DNA of 53,943 bases, taken from Akkermansia sp. GTDB lineage: Bacteria > Verrucomicrobiota > Verrucomicrobiia > Verrucomicrobiales > Akkermansiaceae. The position numbers and the translations under genes are program-made. Where the stretch lies: NCBI GenBank assembly GCA_017435505.1, contig JAFSEZ010000010.1:1-53943 (forward strand), in the 5' to 3' direction. Every line of letters begins with the position of its first letter. The stretch's first letter is position 1. The notes below the pieces were generated by a model. It was not told the origin of the DNA and made no database searches. It saw only the letters and a program-made list of their open reading frames with translations. Positions 26,928 to 36,712 of this stretch are shown piece after piece.

Positions 26928-27674
26928 TTACATGGTCATACCACCATCGCACACCAACACTTGGCCGGTGATATAGCGAGCCTCGTCCGAGGCAAGGAAA
27001 AGAGCGCAGTTGGCAATATCCTCCGGCGTGCCCATATCTGCCAAAGGAATGCGGGCAAGCAAGGCCTCACGTGCTTTTTCGGGGATAGCATCCGTCATTT
27101 CCGTTGCGATGAAACCGGGCGCAATCGCATTGCATGTCACCTTGCGGCTGGCAAGCTCCTGAGCCATTGATTTGGTGAAGCCAATCACCCCCGCCTTGGA
27201 GGCAGAGTAATTGGACTGCCCCAGATTGCCGGTCATCCCCACAATGGAGCTCATGTTGATAATGCGGCCGGCGGGGCTCTTCATGAGCGTACGTTGGAGA
27301 GCCTTCACAAAGAGGAATACGCTCTTGAGGTTGGTATTGATGACCGCATCCCAATCGCTCTCCTTCATGCGCATCAGCAGACCATCCTTGGTAATACCGG
27401 CGTTGTTCACCAAAATATCCACCGTGGGATATTCTGCCAAAATCTCCTTCACGCAAGCCTCCACAGCGGCTGCATCCGCTACATCGCAGGGAAATGCCTT
27501 GCAGCTACCGGGAAATTCAGCGTTGATGGCATCTGCCGCACCCCCACACGAAGCCGGATTGCGTGAAATGAGTACAACCTTGGCACCCTCCTCCGCGAAG
27601 CGGCGGGCTACCGCATTGCCGATACCGCGACCGGCTCCTGTTACAATGGCTGTTTTGCCTGCGAGTCTGTTCAT
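26928..27674 (-). CDS. fabG: 3-oxoacyl-ACP reductase
   Basis: FabG (248 residues) reduces 3-oxoacyl-ACP with NADPH in fatty acid elongation. It is a classical short-chain dehydrogenase: cofactor loop TGAGRGIGNA, NNAG (VDILVNNAGITKDGLL), catalytic Ser in MSSIVGMTGNLGQ, and YSASK with the Tyr and Lys. APGFIATEMT and the end GQVLVCDGGMTM fit FabG well. It is monocistronic, transcribed from its own near-leaderless promoter, and divergent from the 2-oxoacid dehydrogenase operon. Other fab genes are not nearby, so another SDR role cannot be fully excluded. Confidence 0.9.
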   Translation of the reverse strand: MNRLAGKTAIVTGAGRGIGNAVARRFAEEGAKVVLISRNPASCGGAADAINAEFPGSCKAFPCDVADAAAVEACVKEILAEYPTVDILVNNAGITKDGLLMRMKESDWDAVINTNLKSVFLFVKALQRTLMKSPAGRIINMSSIVGMTGNLGQSNYSASKAGVIGFTKSMAQELASRKVTCNAIAPGFIATEMTDAIPEKAREALLARIPLADMGTPEDIANCALFLASDEARYITGQVLVCDGGMTM

Positions 27675-27683
27675 ACAAGTCAG

Positions 27684-27712
27684 ATTCTAACGGATACCCC
27701 CTTTCAACACAA
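27684..27712 (-). promoter_or_regulatory. fabG promoter, near-leaderless
   Basis: On the minus strand a -35 TTGTGT (27707-27712), a 17-nt spacer and a -10 TAGAAT (27684-27689) end 9 nt before the fabG ATG. Confidence 0.55.
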
Positions 27713-27804
27713 GCAAAAAACAAGCAAAAGTAAACTTAACTCTACCTTTCGCTCATTTCCGCGTAAAAAGTTAGACTTTCAGTAGACAGCACATTTTTTC
27801 TTGC

Positions 27805-27833
27805 TTGATTTAAGTACGCCACGGCTCTATAAT
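27805..27833 (+). promoter_or_regulatory. Promoter of the 2-oxoacid dehydrogenase operon
   Basis: A -35 TTGATT (27805-27810), a 17-nt spacer and a consensus -10 TATAAT (27828-27833). An in-frame GTG at 27840 lies 6 nt after the -10 box and could be a leaderless start. The ATG at 27849 lies 15 nt after. Confidence 0.8.
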
Positions 27834-27848
27834 AAATGCGTGAACGGA

Positions 27849-28826
27849 ATGGACATGCAGACAGCCGCACTCAAGGCCTACCGCGCCATGGTTATGGCGC
27901 GGGCATTTGACACCAAACTCTCGGCCTTGTACAAAGCCGGCAAAATTTTTGGCGGTGTATTCTTGGGACGGGGGCACGAGGCAGTCGGTGCATGCGAAGC
28001 CGTATTTTTGGAACGCGGGAAAGATGTGTACAACCCTTTCATCCGCGAACAGGCAGGGCGCTGCGCATGGGGCGACCCCGTATTGGAGAGCGCCCGCTGC
28101 TATTTTGGCAGCCGAGCCGGCATCATGCGCGGGCGCGATGGCAACGTGCACTGGGGCACCCCGCAAGAGGGTGTACCGGCGCCCATTTCTCACTTGGGAG
28201 CCATGTTGTCTGTGGTGGCCGGTATGATATTGGCGAAGCGCATGCAGGGAATCAGCGATTGCGTGGGCGTGGCTTGCATCGGCGATGGCACCACCTCCGT
28301 AGGTGCCACACACGAGGCTTCCAATTTAATAGCGGTAGAGAAACTGCCCATCGTCATCGTTGTGACCAACAATCAGTTTGCGTACTCCACCCCCAATGCG
28401 CAGGAATTCGCATGCAGCAGCCTGACCGAGCGTGGAAAAGGCTACGGCATGGCTACCCATGAATGTGATGGCACAGATTTCCTGCAAACCCTGGCCACCA
28501 TGCAGCAGGCCGTAGCAGCCGCTCGCCGTGGCGAAGGGCCGCAATGGGTTGTGGCCAACACGCTGCGCATGTGCGGCCATGGTGAGCACGATGATGCGGC
28601 CTACATTCCCCAAGAACTCAAAGATGCCTATGCCGAGCGCGATCCCTTGGCCGTTGCACGCAAGCAAATGCTGGAGCAAGGATGGCTCACAGAAGAAGAA
28701 GCCGCTGCTATCGACACCGAATGCGCAGATGAAGTACAGCGCAGCGTAGCTCAAGCCCAGCGCGAACCCTCCCCCGACCCCGCCACAGAGGACTGGAGCG
28801 CCACCTCTTGGAAACCCAGCCGCTAA
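27849..28826 (+). CDS. pdhA: 2-oxoacid (pyruvate-type) dehydrogenase E1 alpha subunit
   Basis: The protein has 325 residues. E1 alpha and beta together use thiamine diphosphate to decarboxylate a 2-oxoacid and pass the acyl group to the lipoyl arm of E2. The thiamine-diphosphate/Mg motif GDGTTSVGATHEASNLI...NN is clear, as are GRGHEAVGACEA and GRDGNVHWG. The start is ATG 27849 or possibly GTG 27840; codons further up lie in the promoter. The substrate could be pyruvate, acetoin or a branched-chain oxoacid. I favour pyruvate, with moderate certainty. pdhB follows after 27 nt. Confidence 0.85.
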   Translation: MDMQTAALKAYRAMVMARAFDTKLSALYKAGKIFGGVFLGRGHEAVGACEAVFLERGKDVYNPFIREQAGRCAWGDPVLESARCYFGSRAGIMRGRDGNVHWGTPQEGVPAPISHLGAMLSVVAGMILAKRMQGISDCVGVACIGDGTTSVGATHEASNLIAVEKLPIVIVVTNNQFAYSTPNAQEFACSSLTERGKGYGMATHECDGTDFLQTLATMQQAVAAARRGEGPQWVVANTLRMCGHGEHDDAAYIPQELKDAYAERDPLAVARKQMLEQGWLTEEEAAAIDTECADEVQRSVAQAQREPSPDPATEDWSATSWKPSR

Positions 28827-28853
28827 CCTCCCCCCCCGACACTTTTACCAACC

Positions 28854-29828
28854 ATGAGCGTGACCTACATAGATGCCATTCACCAGGCAATGGCTGAGCT
28901 GCTGGCGGAAGACCCGGCTGTCTTTTTATATGGCGAGGACATAGCCGGCACCTTTGGCGGTGCCTTCAAGGCAACCAAAGGTTTGGCAGAGCAATTTCCG
29001 GGGCGTGTACTCAATGCGCCCATTGCAGAAGATGCCATCATGGGCACAGCCATTGGCGCTGCATTGGCCGGCATGAAACCTATTGTGGAAATGCAGTTTG
29101 CAGACTTTGGCACACTGGCGCAAAACCAGCTGGGCAACAATGCAGCAGCGCACTACTTCCGCACCGGCACCCCGGTGAACGTAACCCTGCGCATGCCCTG
29201 TGGCGGCACCCCCGGCGGCGGCCCCTACCACAGTCAAAGCGTCGAGGCACTGTTTGCCCACTACCCCGGCGTGCATGTATTGACCCCGGCCACGGTGGCA
29301 GATGCGTACTACATGCTCAAGCAAGCCGTCCAAATTCCTGATCCGGTGGTCTTCATGGAGCACAAGTTCCTATACCGCTGGCTCAAGGCCGATACTTGGG
29401 TGGAGGCAGATCCTCTCCCCATCGGCAAAGCCCGCATTGCCCGTCCCGGTGAGCACGCCAGCGTGGTCACCTTCTCCGCCATGGTGCCGGAGGTGCTCAA
29501 AGCGGCAGATGAACTGGCCGCCACCTCCGGGTACAACATCGAAGTGGTGGATTTGCGCAGCGTCAAGCCGCTGGATACCAGCACCATCTTAGCCTCCGTT
29601 GCCCGCACGGGGCGCCTGCTCGTGGTGAGCGAAGATTTCCCTTGGGGCGGCGTAGCGGCAGAAGTCATTGCCCGCGTAGCCTCCGAGGGGCTGCACCTGC
29701 TGGATGCTCCCCCCCTGCGCCTCACCTCCAAAGACACCCCCATTCCCTACCACCCGGATCTCTGGCGAGCACACCGCCCCTGCGCCGCCACCATTACCCA
29801 GGCGGTTCGCTATCTTTGCTCCCTCTAA
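28854..29828 (+). CDS. pdhB: 2-oxoacid dehydrogenase E1 beta subunit
   Basis: The protein has 324 residues. It has the transketolase-type pyrimidine domain with the GEDIAGTFGGAFKATKGL opening, FGTLAQNQLGNNAAAHYF, MPCGGTPGGGPYHSQSVEA (the conserved G-x-HSQ region of E1 beta), and the C-terminal transketolase domain with VSEDFPWGGVAAEVIARV. It forms the alpha2-beta2 E1 with the preceding gene. The intergenic leader is a C9 run and other pyrimidines (CCTCCCCCCCCCGACACTTTT) with no Shine-Dalgarno. Confidence 0.9.
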   Translation: MSVTYIDAIHQAMAELLAEDPAVFLYGEDIAGTFGGAFKATKGLAEQFPGRVLNAPIAEDAIMGTAIGAALAGMKPIVEMQFADFGTLAQNQLGNNAAAHYFRTGTPVNVTLRMPCGGTPGGGPYHSQSVEALFAHYPGVHVLTPATVADAYYMLKQAVQIPDPVVFMEHKFLYRWLKADTWVEADPLPIGKARIARPGEHASVVTFSAMVPEVLKAADELAATSGYNIEVVDLRSVKPLDTSTILASVARTGRLLVVSEDFPWGGVAAEVIARVASEGLHLLDAPPLRLTSKDTPIPYHPDLWRAHRPCAATITQAVRYLCSL

Positions 29829-29845
29829 ACACCCTTTTCCCCACC

Positions 29846-31084
29846 ATGCCACAAGTACCTTTGCTGATGCCCCAATTGGGCGAATCCATAGCCGAAGCCA
29901 CCATCATGCGCCTACTGGTGCAACCGGGCGACACCGTCACGGCCGACCAAGAAGTCGTGGAGGTTGAAACCAACAAAGCCGTGATGGGAGTCACCACCTC
30001 CTGCGGGGGCAAGGTTGTATCCCTCTCCGTATCAGAAGGTGAAACCGTAGCTGTAGGTTGCGTGATGGGTATCATCGATGCCACAGAAGAAGAGGTGGAA
30101 CGCTCCGGCGCCACCCCCTTGGCAGAAGGCGAAATCCCCGCCGCACCGGCTCCCGTATCGGCCACCCCCAACGGAGATGACGGAGCCCACTTCCGCACCG
30201 AAGGCGAATACCGCGAAGGAACGCCCCCCGCCCCCACCAAGAGTGACCGCGGTCTCCCCGTGCCCATGGGTGTACGCGGGGCACACTACCTCTCCCCCCG
30301 CATCCGCGCCCGCATGGATGAATTGGGCATCACCGAGGCAGATTTAGCCTACGTCACCGGTACGGGAGCCGGTGGTCGCATCACGATTGACGACTTTGAA
30401 AGCTTCCTGAACTACGTAGATGGTTGGCCCTCCCGCCAAGCCTCCCCCATGCGCCGCAGTGTGGCCAGCAGTATGCAGCGCACCTGGCGCCGACCCATTG
30501 CCAGCGCCGGGCGTCCCATCTACATGGCACCCATCATCCTGCACCGCAAACGCCACCCCCGCAAACCCGGCTACACCCTCTACTTTGCCCGCGCGCTGGC
30601 GCTGGCGCTGGCAGAGGCTCCCGAATGCGCCGGCTACATGGTGGGTGGCCGCATCCTGACACCCAAGCGCATCGACCTCGGCATCGCCGTGCAAGTGGCA
30701 GATGGGGTGATGGTACCCGTCATGCGCAACGTAGATGAATACACCCTTGATGAGCTGATTGATGAGTACAACAAAATTGTATCCCAAGCCCGGGAGCGCA
30801 AGTTGGACAAGGCCTATATGGGCGGTGGCATCGCCACCGTCACCAACTTTGGCGGCTTTGGCCTCACCTTCGGCACACCCATGCCCCTCCCCAGCGAAAG
30901 CATCATCCTAGGCGTTGGCGCTGTACAAAAAGTTCCCGTGTGGAGCGATGAGGTGGAATGCTTCATCCCGGTAGAGCAAGCCAACATTACCGCTGCATTC
31001 GACCACCGAGTCGTAGACGGTGGTGATATCGGCCGCCTGATGCAGCGCATCGCCTACTTCCTGGAACACCCTGAGCTTCTCTGA
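29846..31084 (+). CDS. pdhC: Dihydrolipoamide acyltransferase (E2) of the 2-oxoacid dehydrogenase complex
   Basis: The protein has 412 residues. One lipoyl domain (residues 1-78, lipoylated Lys44 in VETNKAVMG), a Pro/Ala-rich linker, a peripheral-subunit-binding domain (about 145-182, SPRIRARMDELGI) and the acyltransferase domain (about 200-412) with the catalytic His in FDHRVVDGGDIG. The start is ATG 29846 (MPQVPLLMPQLGESIAEAT); the open frame upstream to 29642 overlaps pdhB and is not E2. No dihydrolipoamide dehydrogenase (E3) gene is in the window, so E3 must be supplied from elsewhere. The leader is AACACCCTTTTCCCCACC. Confidence 0.92.
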   Translation: MPQVPLLMPQLGESIAEATIMRLLVQPGDTVTADQEVVEVETNKAVMGVTTSCGGKVVSLSVSEGETVAVGCVMGIIDATEEEVERSGATPLAEGEIPAAPAPVSATPNGDDGAHFRTEGEYREGTPPAPTKSDRGLPVPMGVRGAHYLSPRIRARMDELGITEADLAYVTGTGAGGRITIDDFESFLNYVDGWPSRQASPMRRSVASSMQRTWRRPIASAGRPIYMAPIILHRKRHPRKPGYTLYFARALALALAEAPECAGYMVGGRILTPKRIDLGIAVQVADGVMVPVMRNVDEYTLDELIDEYNKIVSQARERKLDKAYMGGGIATVTNFGGFGLTFGTPMPLPSESIILGVGAVQKVPVWSDEVECFIPVEQANITAAFDHRVVDGGDIGRLMQRIAYFLEHPELL

Positions 31085-31099
31085 ATCCGTCCTCCTCTC

Positions 31100-32272
31100 A
31101 TGTACGGCGTAGATCCAAGCAAGCATATCTTGGGCGTTATAGCCGGTGCCGGCGAGTTCCCGCGCCTCATGATCAAGGGCGCCAAGCGCGCCGGCATGCG
31201 GGTCATCTGCATGGGAATACGCGGTGCCGTGGGAGATGACATCCCCGCTCTTTGCGATGCTTTTCGCAAATTTCGTGTAGGCGCATTGGAAGCTCCGCTG
31301 GCCTACTTCAAGGCACATGGTGTCACGCACGTGGTGCTCACCGGGCAAATCAAACCTGCCTGCATCTACACCATGTGGCCGGATGCCACCGCCCGCCGCC
31401 ACTTGGCCGAGCTGGATCGCCGCAATGCACACACCATCTTCGGCGCAGTCTGCCACCTTCTTCAGGAACATGGCATGCAGGTGCTCCCCTCTACCGCATT
31501 CATGGAAGAAGTACTCCCGCCTGCCGGGCACCTGGCCGGCCCCGCCCCCACTCCCGATCAATTGGAAGAAGCGGCCCATGGCATGCAGCTGGCACGTGAA
31601 ATCGCCCGATTGGACATCGGCCAAAGCCTCATCGTGCGGGGACAGCATGTCACCTGCGTAGAAGCTTACAAAGGCACCAACGAATGCATCAAAAACGGAG
31701 AAGGTAGCCCAGAAAACCCTGTCACACTCTGCAAAGTCACCAAACCGGGGCATGATATGCGCTTCGATGTACCCTGTATCGGCGTGCGCACCATAGAGCA
31801 TTGTGCCCGCTGCGGTGTCAACCACATCGTGTTCGAAGCACGCCGCACCATCATCTTCCAACAACAACGTGTCATCGACTTGTGCAACCAACACGGCATC
31901 ACCCTACACGCCATGGATATTCCCCAAGGCGGCATCACCGTAGATGATTTAGGCCCCACCGCCGATGATGCAGCCCATGCTACGGCCTTGGCCAATGCAT
32001 TGGAAAAATTGGGTATAGGTCATTCTGCCGTGGTGTGTGAAGGCGTGGTCATTGCCGTAGAAGACCCAATGGGGCCGCTCAAGTGCATACGCCGTGCAGC
32101 TGTTTACATGAAACGCATCCGCTTTGTGCGCCTCACCAACTGGCTCATCCGCATCTTGCTGGGCAAAAACAGCACCCCCCCGGCACCTATGGTGATGCGG
32201 GGGAGCAACTCTTTCTCTCCGACTCCGGATATTATACGTGCCGCGAAGATCGCCGGAATCCACCTCAGCTGA
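31100..32272 (+). CDS. lpxI: UDP-2,3-diacylglucosamine pyrophosphatase LpxI with C-terminal extension
   Basis: LpxI hydrolyses UDP-2,3-diacylglucosamine to lipid X and UMP in lipid A synthesis. The family signatures are ILGVIAGAGEFPRLM at the N-terminus, VVLTGQIKP, DIGQSLIVRGQHVTCVEA with GTNE, and KPGHDMRFDVPCIGV. The usual length is about 270-290 residues; this protein has 390. The extra 110 C-terminal residues include GIGHSAVVCEGVVIAVED, which looks like a second copy of the DIGQSLIVRGQHVTCVEA segment, followed by a basic hydrophobic stretch. It follows E2 by 15 nt. Its stop codon overlaps the convergent fibre-like gene. Confidence 0.88.
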   Translation: MYGVDPSKHILGVIAGAGEFPRLMIKGAKRAGMRVICMGIRGAVGDDIPALCDAFRKFRVGALEAPLAYFKAHGVTHVVLTGQIKPACIYTMWPDATARRHLAELDRRNAHTIFGAVCHLLQEHGMQVLPSTAFMEEVLPPAGHLAGPAPTPDQLEEAAHGMQLAREIARLDIGQSLIVRGQHVTCVEAYKGTNECIKNGEGSPENPVTLCKVTKPGHDMRFDVPCIGVRTIEHCARCGVNHIVFEARRTIIFQQQRVIDLCNQHGITLHAMDIPQGGITVDDLGPTADDAAHATALANALEKLGIGHSAVVCEGVVIAVEDPMGPLKCIRRAAVYMKRIRFVRLTNWLIRILLGKNSTPPAPMVMRGSNSFSPTPDIIRAAKIAGIHLS

Positions 32273-33098
32273 TTCCCGGTTCTTCCGGCCATTCAATCGG
32301 GTCTGTAATCCCCGTGGGCATAAACGGCGTGGGGGCAGGAGCATCCAAATCCATGCTTGCAGGGGCAAAGTCTGTGTTGTTGGTGAGTAGTTCGCTGAGC
32401 TTGCGCGTACCGCGTCCCAAGATGGTGCCGTCTTTGGCTTTTACGACATAGCCAAGGCACGCCTCTCCGCCTTCGTATTTATTTGCAAGTGGCGTGTTTG
32501 CGCCTATTAGGTACAAACAAGTATTGATGTTCACATTCCTGCCATCGGCAACTGAGAAAAGCCCTACACCCAAATCGTTATTAGTCCCAGTATACCCAAT
32601 CGAGAATCCCGCAGCTTTAAGACATTGTGCAAAAACTCCAACTGATACAGAACAGTCCTGACTGACAGCCCCATAGCCAACAGCCGTTCCGAACTCCGCG
32701 TTCGATACGGCCTTATGCCCCACACATGTGCAATAATTGCGATTATTTGAAGTTGCCAGCAAGCCCAATATAGTGTTGGTACTTGTGGCAGATAAGTTAT
32801 TAGCATAAATCGCTTTTTGTACTGCGACCCCACTCTGTGCATTTTCAGAGGTTGAGCTGAATGTCTGGTCAATGGTTACACCTGAGCCGCCACCCAACGC
32901 AGCCGTGGCGGCTCCATTAAAAGTCTCTGTTACTATAGCCGCATCGTCCGATATTGTGACTTTTTCATCCGGTGCCACGAAGCAGGCCTGAGCACCGGCT
33001 GCCACCGTACACAAGACCATTCCATTCTCTGTCGCAACGGTACAGCCGAGGCCGGAACACACGGCATACATCTTCCCTTTTTGTGTTTTGATATTCAT
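32265..33098 (-). CDS. Phage tail-fibre-like / trimeric adhesin-like protein
   Basis: The protein has 277 residues and starts at MNIKTQKGKMYAV (33098); earlier in-frame codons run into the tRNA gene. The segment TIDQTFSSTSENAQSGVAVQ is a motif I associate with tail- or head-fibre proteins of gut phages. It is followed by about 90 residues of repeating Val/Ala-Gly-Ala-Ser pattern (GHKAVSNAEFGTAVGYGAVS) like the YadA-type left-handed roll. No signal peptide is seen. The DNA is AT-richer than its neighbours. It lies downstream of tRNA-Ser on the same strand, which suggests a remnant of an integrated element. Its stop overlaps the lpxI stop. Confidence 0.7.
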   Translation of the reverse strand: MNIKTQKGKMYAVCSGLGCTVATENGMVLCTVAAGAQACFVAPDEKVTISDDAAIVTETFNGAATAALGGGSGVTIDQTFSSTSENAQSGVAVQKAIYANNLSATSTNTILGLLATSNNRNYCTCVGHKAVSNAEFGTAVGYGAVSQDCSVSVGVFAQCLKAAGFSIGYTGTNNDLGVGLFSVADGRNVNINTCLYLIGANTPLANKYEGGEACLGYVVKAKDGTILGRGTRKLSELLTNNTDFAPASMDLDAPAPTPFMPTGITDPIEWPEEPGIS

Positions 33099-33230
33099 TT
33101 CTGTGTAGTATTTGAGGTTCAATCTCCGAATGCAAACAAACACCCGGAATGCATCTCTCTTATCCCCCAAAACTCGCTCCCGGTCAACATTCAACAGTCC
33201 CACGCACGTGATGCACCCTGCTACAGATAC

Positions 33231-33265
33231 AAAAAGCGCGCAATTTTCAACAATTGCGCGCTTTT
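33231..33265 (-). terminator. Terminator of the tRNA-Ser gene
   Basis: A perfect 14-bp stem (33232-33245 with 33252-33265, AAAAGCGCGCAATT) with a T run in the minus-strand direction lies a few bases after the tRNA 3' end. It should isolate the tRNA from the fibre-like gene downstream. Confidence 0.85.
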
Positions 33266-33268
33266 GCA

Positions 33269-33358
33269 CGGAGCGGGGGGGATTCGAACCCCCGGTACTG
33301 TTTAACGCAGTACGTCCATTTAGCAAACGGGTGCTTTCAGCCTCTCAGCCACCGCTCC
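33269..33358 (-). tRNA. tRNA-Ser (anticodon GCU)
   Basis: The acceptor stem GGAGCGG/CCGCTCC closes a class II tRNA. Anticodon GCT (plus 33322-33324) sits in the loop TTGCTAA, a long variable arm has the stem GTACTG/CAGTAC, and the T arm is GGGGG-TTCGAAT-CCCCC. The long variable arm and GCU anticodon identify serine (AGC/AGU codons). One mismatch lies at the base of the anticodon stem. CCA is not encoded. Confidence 0.95.
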
Positions 33359-33467
33359 TTTGTCTGTGTGCGGGTGAGTATATCCGTAGAAAGCCGTTTC
33401 GTCAACAGGAAAATGCGCCCCTGACAAAAAAAAGCACGCCATGCACCTTAGGTAGCATAATTCAGGA

Positions 33468-33495
33468 TTGACTTTGGCATGCACTCAGGCATAAT
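33468..33495 (+). promoter_or_regulatory. mdh promoter, near-leaderless
   Basis: A -35 TTGACT (33468-33473), a 16-nt spacer and a -10 CATAAT (33490-33495, or TAATAA two bases on) end 8-10 nt before ATG 33506. An in-frame ATG at 33479 lies between the promoter boxes and is rejected. Confidence 0.7.
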
Positions 33496-33505
33496 AAACG
33501 GCGTT

Positions 33506-34486
<981 letters not shown>

Positions 34487-34517
34487 AGCCAACCCGGATA
34501 ACACAAGATTCCCTTTC

Positions 34518-34550
34518 CGCAGCTGCCCCACCGGGCAGCTGCGTTTTTTT
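34518..34550 (+). terminator. Terminator after mdh
   Basis: A perfect 11-bp stem (34518-34528 with 34533-34543, CGCAGCTGCCC) is followed by seven T. Confidence 0.95.
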
Positions 34551-34605
34551 GCCTATATTGCAGGAAATTCCCTGTCATGCAGGCGTGCGAGACACTCTAC
34601 CCATC

Positions 34606-34634
34606 TTGACGCCATGAGCTCCGCATGGTAGAAT
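34606..34634 (+). promoter_or_regulatory. leuCD promoter
   Basis: A -35 TTGACG (34606-34611), a 17-nt spacer and a -10 TAGAAT (34629-34634) lie 18 nt before the leuC ATG. No leader peptide or attenuator is seen. Confidence 0.7.
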
Positions 34635-34652
34635 TCGGACAATCAAACGAAT

Positions 34653-36065
34653 ATGGGCAAGACTCTTTACAAGAAAGTATGGGAAGCACACACGGTGGGC
34701 ATTCTGCCGGATGGGCGCACGCAGCTCTTCATCGCCACACACTACATCCATGAAGTAACATCCCCGCAGGCATTTGCCATGCTGCGGGAGCTGGGGCTAC
34801 CGGTGCTGCACCCCGATCGCACCTTTGCCACGGTAGACCACATCATCCCTACGGACAACCAAGCCGAACCCTTGGCAGACCCCCGCGCCCAAACCATGCT
34901 CAGCGCGCTGCGCAGTAATTGCCAAGCCAACGGCATCCGCCTCTTTGACCTTCCCTCCGGCAATCAGGGCATTGTACACTCCATCGGGCCGGAGCTGGGT
35001 ATCACCCAACCCGGCATGACGATCGTTTGCGGTGATTCCCACACCGCCACCCACGGCGCAGTAGGCAGCATCGCCATGGGCATTGGCACCACCCAAGTGC
35101 GAGACGTACTGGCCACCCAAACTCTTGCCATGAGCCCGCTCAAGGTGCGCAACGTCCGCGTAGAAGGAACCCTGCGACCGGGCGTGACGGCTAAGGACGT
35201 AGCCTTGCACATCATCGGCAAATTGGGAGCTGATGGCGGCTTGGGATATGCTTATGAATTCGGGGGCTCAGCCATCCGCAACATGGATATGGATGGCCGC
35301 CTCACCCTTTGCAACTTAGCCATCGAAGGCGCGGCACGCTGCGGCTATATCAACCCCGATGAAACCACCTTTGCCTACCTTAAGAATCGTCCCTATGCCC
35401 CCAAGGGTGCAGATTGGGATGCGGCAGTAGCGCGCTGGAAGAGCTTTGCAAGCGATGAAGATGCGGAATATGACGACATCGTCATCATCCCCGCAGAGGA
35501 CATTGAGCCCACCGTCACTTGGGGCATCTCCCCGGATATGAACATCGGCATCTCCGGCACCATCCCCGCCCCCGAACAAGCAAAGGACGATGAAACGCGC
35601 AAGGCATACATCACGGCTCTTGAGTACATGAAACTCACCCCCGGCACTCCCCTCAAAGGCATGCCGGTCAACGTTGTATTCATCGGCTCCTGCACGAACG
35701 GGCGCATCACCGACTTCCGCACCGTAGCCCCCCTGCTCCGGGGCAAAAAGATTGCACCCGGCATCAAGGCCTTGGCCGTACCGGGCTCTCAAATGACAGC
35801 GATTCAATGCGAAAAAGAAGGCATTGCAGATATTTTCCGCGAGGCCGGTTTTGAGTGGCGCTTGGCAGGCTGCTCCATGTGCCTGGCAATGAACCCGGAC
35901 AAATTAGAAGGCGACCAAATCTGTGCCAGCACCAGCAACCGCAACTTCAAAGGCCGCCAAGGCAGCCCCACCGGGCGCACCCTGCTCATGAGCCCCCTCA
36001 TGGCAGCAGCAGCCGCCATCACCGGCACTGTTGCCGATCCCCGCGAGGTGTTCGACATTCACTAA
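34653..36065 (+). CDS. leuC: 3-isopropylmalate dehydratase large subunit
   Basis: LeuC (470 residues, normal) with LeuD isomerises 2-isopropylmalate to 3-isopropylmalate in leucine synthesis, using a 4Fe-4S cluster. Aconitase-superfamily motifs are present: [21 protein letters not shown] (first cluster Cys) and [10 protein letters not shown] (the other two Cys). [12 protein letters not shown] near the end is typical. The N-terminus ([15 protein letters not shown]) matches E. coli LeuC almost position by position. leuD follows after 21 nt. leuA and leuB are not in the window. Confidence 0.96.
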   Translation: MGKTLYKKVWEAHTVGILPDGRTQLFIATHYIHEVTSPQAFAMLRELGLPVLHPDRTFATVDHIIPTDNQAEPLADPRAQTMLSALRSNCQANGIRLFDLPSGNQGIVHSIGPELGITQPGMTIVCGDSHTATHGAVGSIAMGIGTTQVRDVLATQTLAMSPLKVRNVRVEGTLRPGVTAKDVALHIIGKLGADGGLGYAYEFGGSAIRNMDMDGRLTLCNLAIEGAARCGYINPDETTFAYLKNRPYAPKGADWDAAVARWKSFASDEDAEYDDIVIIPAEDIEPTVTWGISPDMNIGISGTIPAPEQAKDDETRKAYITALEYMKLTPGTPLKGMPVNVVFIGSCTNGRITDFRTVAPLLRGKKIAPGIKALAVPGSQMTAIQCEKEGIADIFREAGFEWRLAGCSMCLAMNPDKLEGDQICASTSNRNFKGRQGSPTGRTLLMSPLMAAAAAITGTVADPREVFDIH

Positions 36066-36086
36066 CCCCCACATTTTCATTCTACC

Positions 36087-36701
36087 ATGCCTCTCAACAA
36101 AATCATCTCCATCACCGGCAAGGCCGTACCTGTGCCCGGAGCCGACATGGATACAGACCGCATCATCCCCGCACGCTTCCTCAAGTGTGTCACCTTCGAT
36201 GAATTGGCCGGCACGATGTTCCATGACGAGCGTTTCAACGCCGACGGCAGCTCCAAGGGGCACCCCATCGATGCCCCGCAGCACGCCGGCGCGTCCATCA
36301 TCATCGGCGGCGAAAACTTTGGGTGCGGCTCCTCGCGCGAGCACGCTCCGCAAGCTATCAAACGCTCCGGCATCCGCGCCGTTGTGGCAGAATCCTTTGC
36401 TGAAATATTCTTTGGCAACAGCTCCGGCATCGGCCTACCCTGCGTCTGCGCCGACCAAGCTGATTTGGCAACCCTGACAGACATCACCACGGCACACCCC
36501 GACACAGAGTGGACTCTGGATTTAGAGGCAATGACCATTTCATCCCCCGGCTGCACTATTTCAGTGCGCATGCCGGCCGAGCCGCGCGAAGCACTCATGC
36601 AGGGTCGCTGGGATGCCGTTGTTGAGCTCATGAACGCCCCCGATGCAGTGGCAGCACTCGCAGCCACACTGCCCGCCCCCACCTATAGTCCCGCCATCTG
36701 A
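36087..36701 (+). CDS. leuD: 3-isopropylmalate dehydratase small subunit
   Basis: LeuD (204 residues) is the swivelling small subunit that completes the active site of LeuC. Conserved segments are DMDTDRIIPARFLK near the N-terminus and GGENFGCGSSREHAPQA, whose Ser-Arg residues contact substrate. The C-terminal 20 residues (APDAVAALAATLPAPTYSPA) are a low-complexity Ala/Pro tail. It is in an operon with leuC and is followed after 11 nt by a gene of unknown function on the same strand. Confidence 0.95.
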   Translation: MPLNKIISITGKAVPVPGADMDTDRIIPARFLKCVTFDELAGTMFHDERFNADGSSKGHPIDAPQHAGASIIIGGENFGCGSSREHAPQAIKRSGIRAVVAESFAEIFFGNSSGIGLPCVCADQADLATLTDITTAHPDTEWTLDLEAMTISSPGCTISVRMPAEPREALMQGRWDAVVELMNAPDAVAALAATLPAPTYSPAI

Positions 36702-36712
36702 TTCCCACCACC

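Noticed and set aside
28826..28836. C run before pdhB as a second phase-variable tract
   Set aside because: It is only about 9 nt, lies inside an operon in a C-rich leader typical of this genome, and is not in a promoter spacer.
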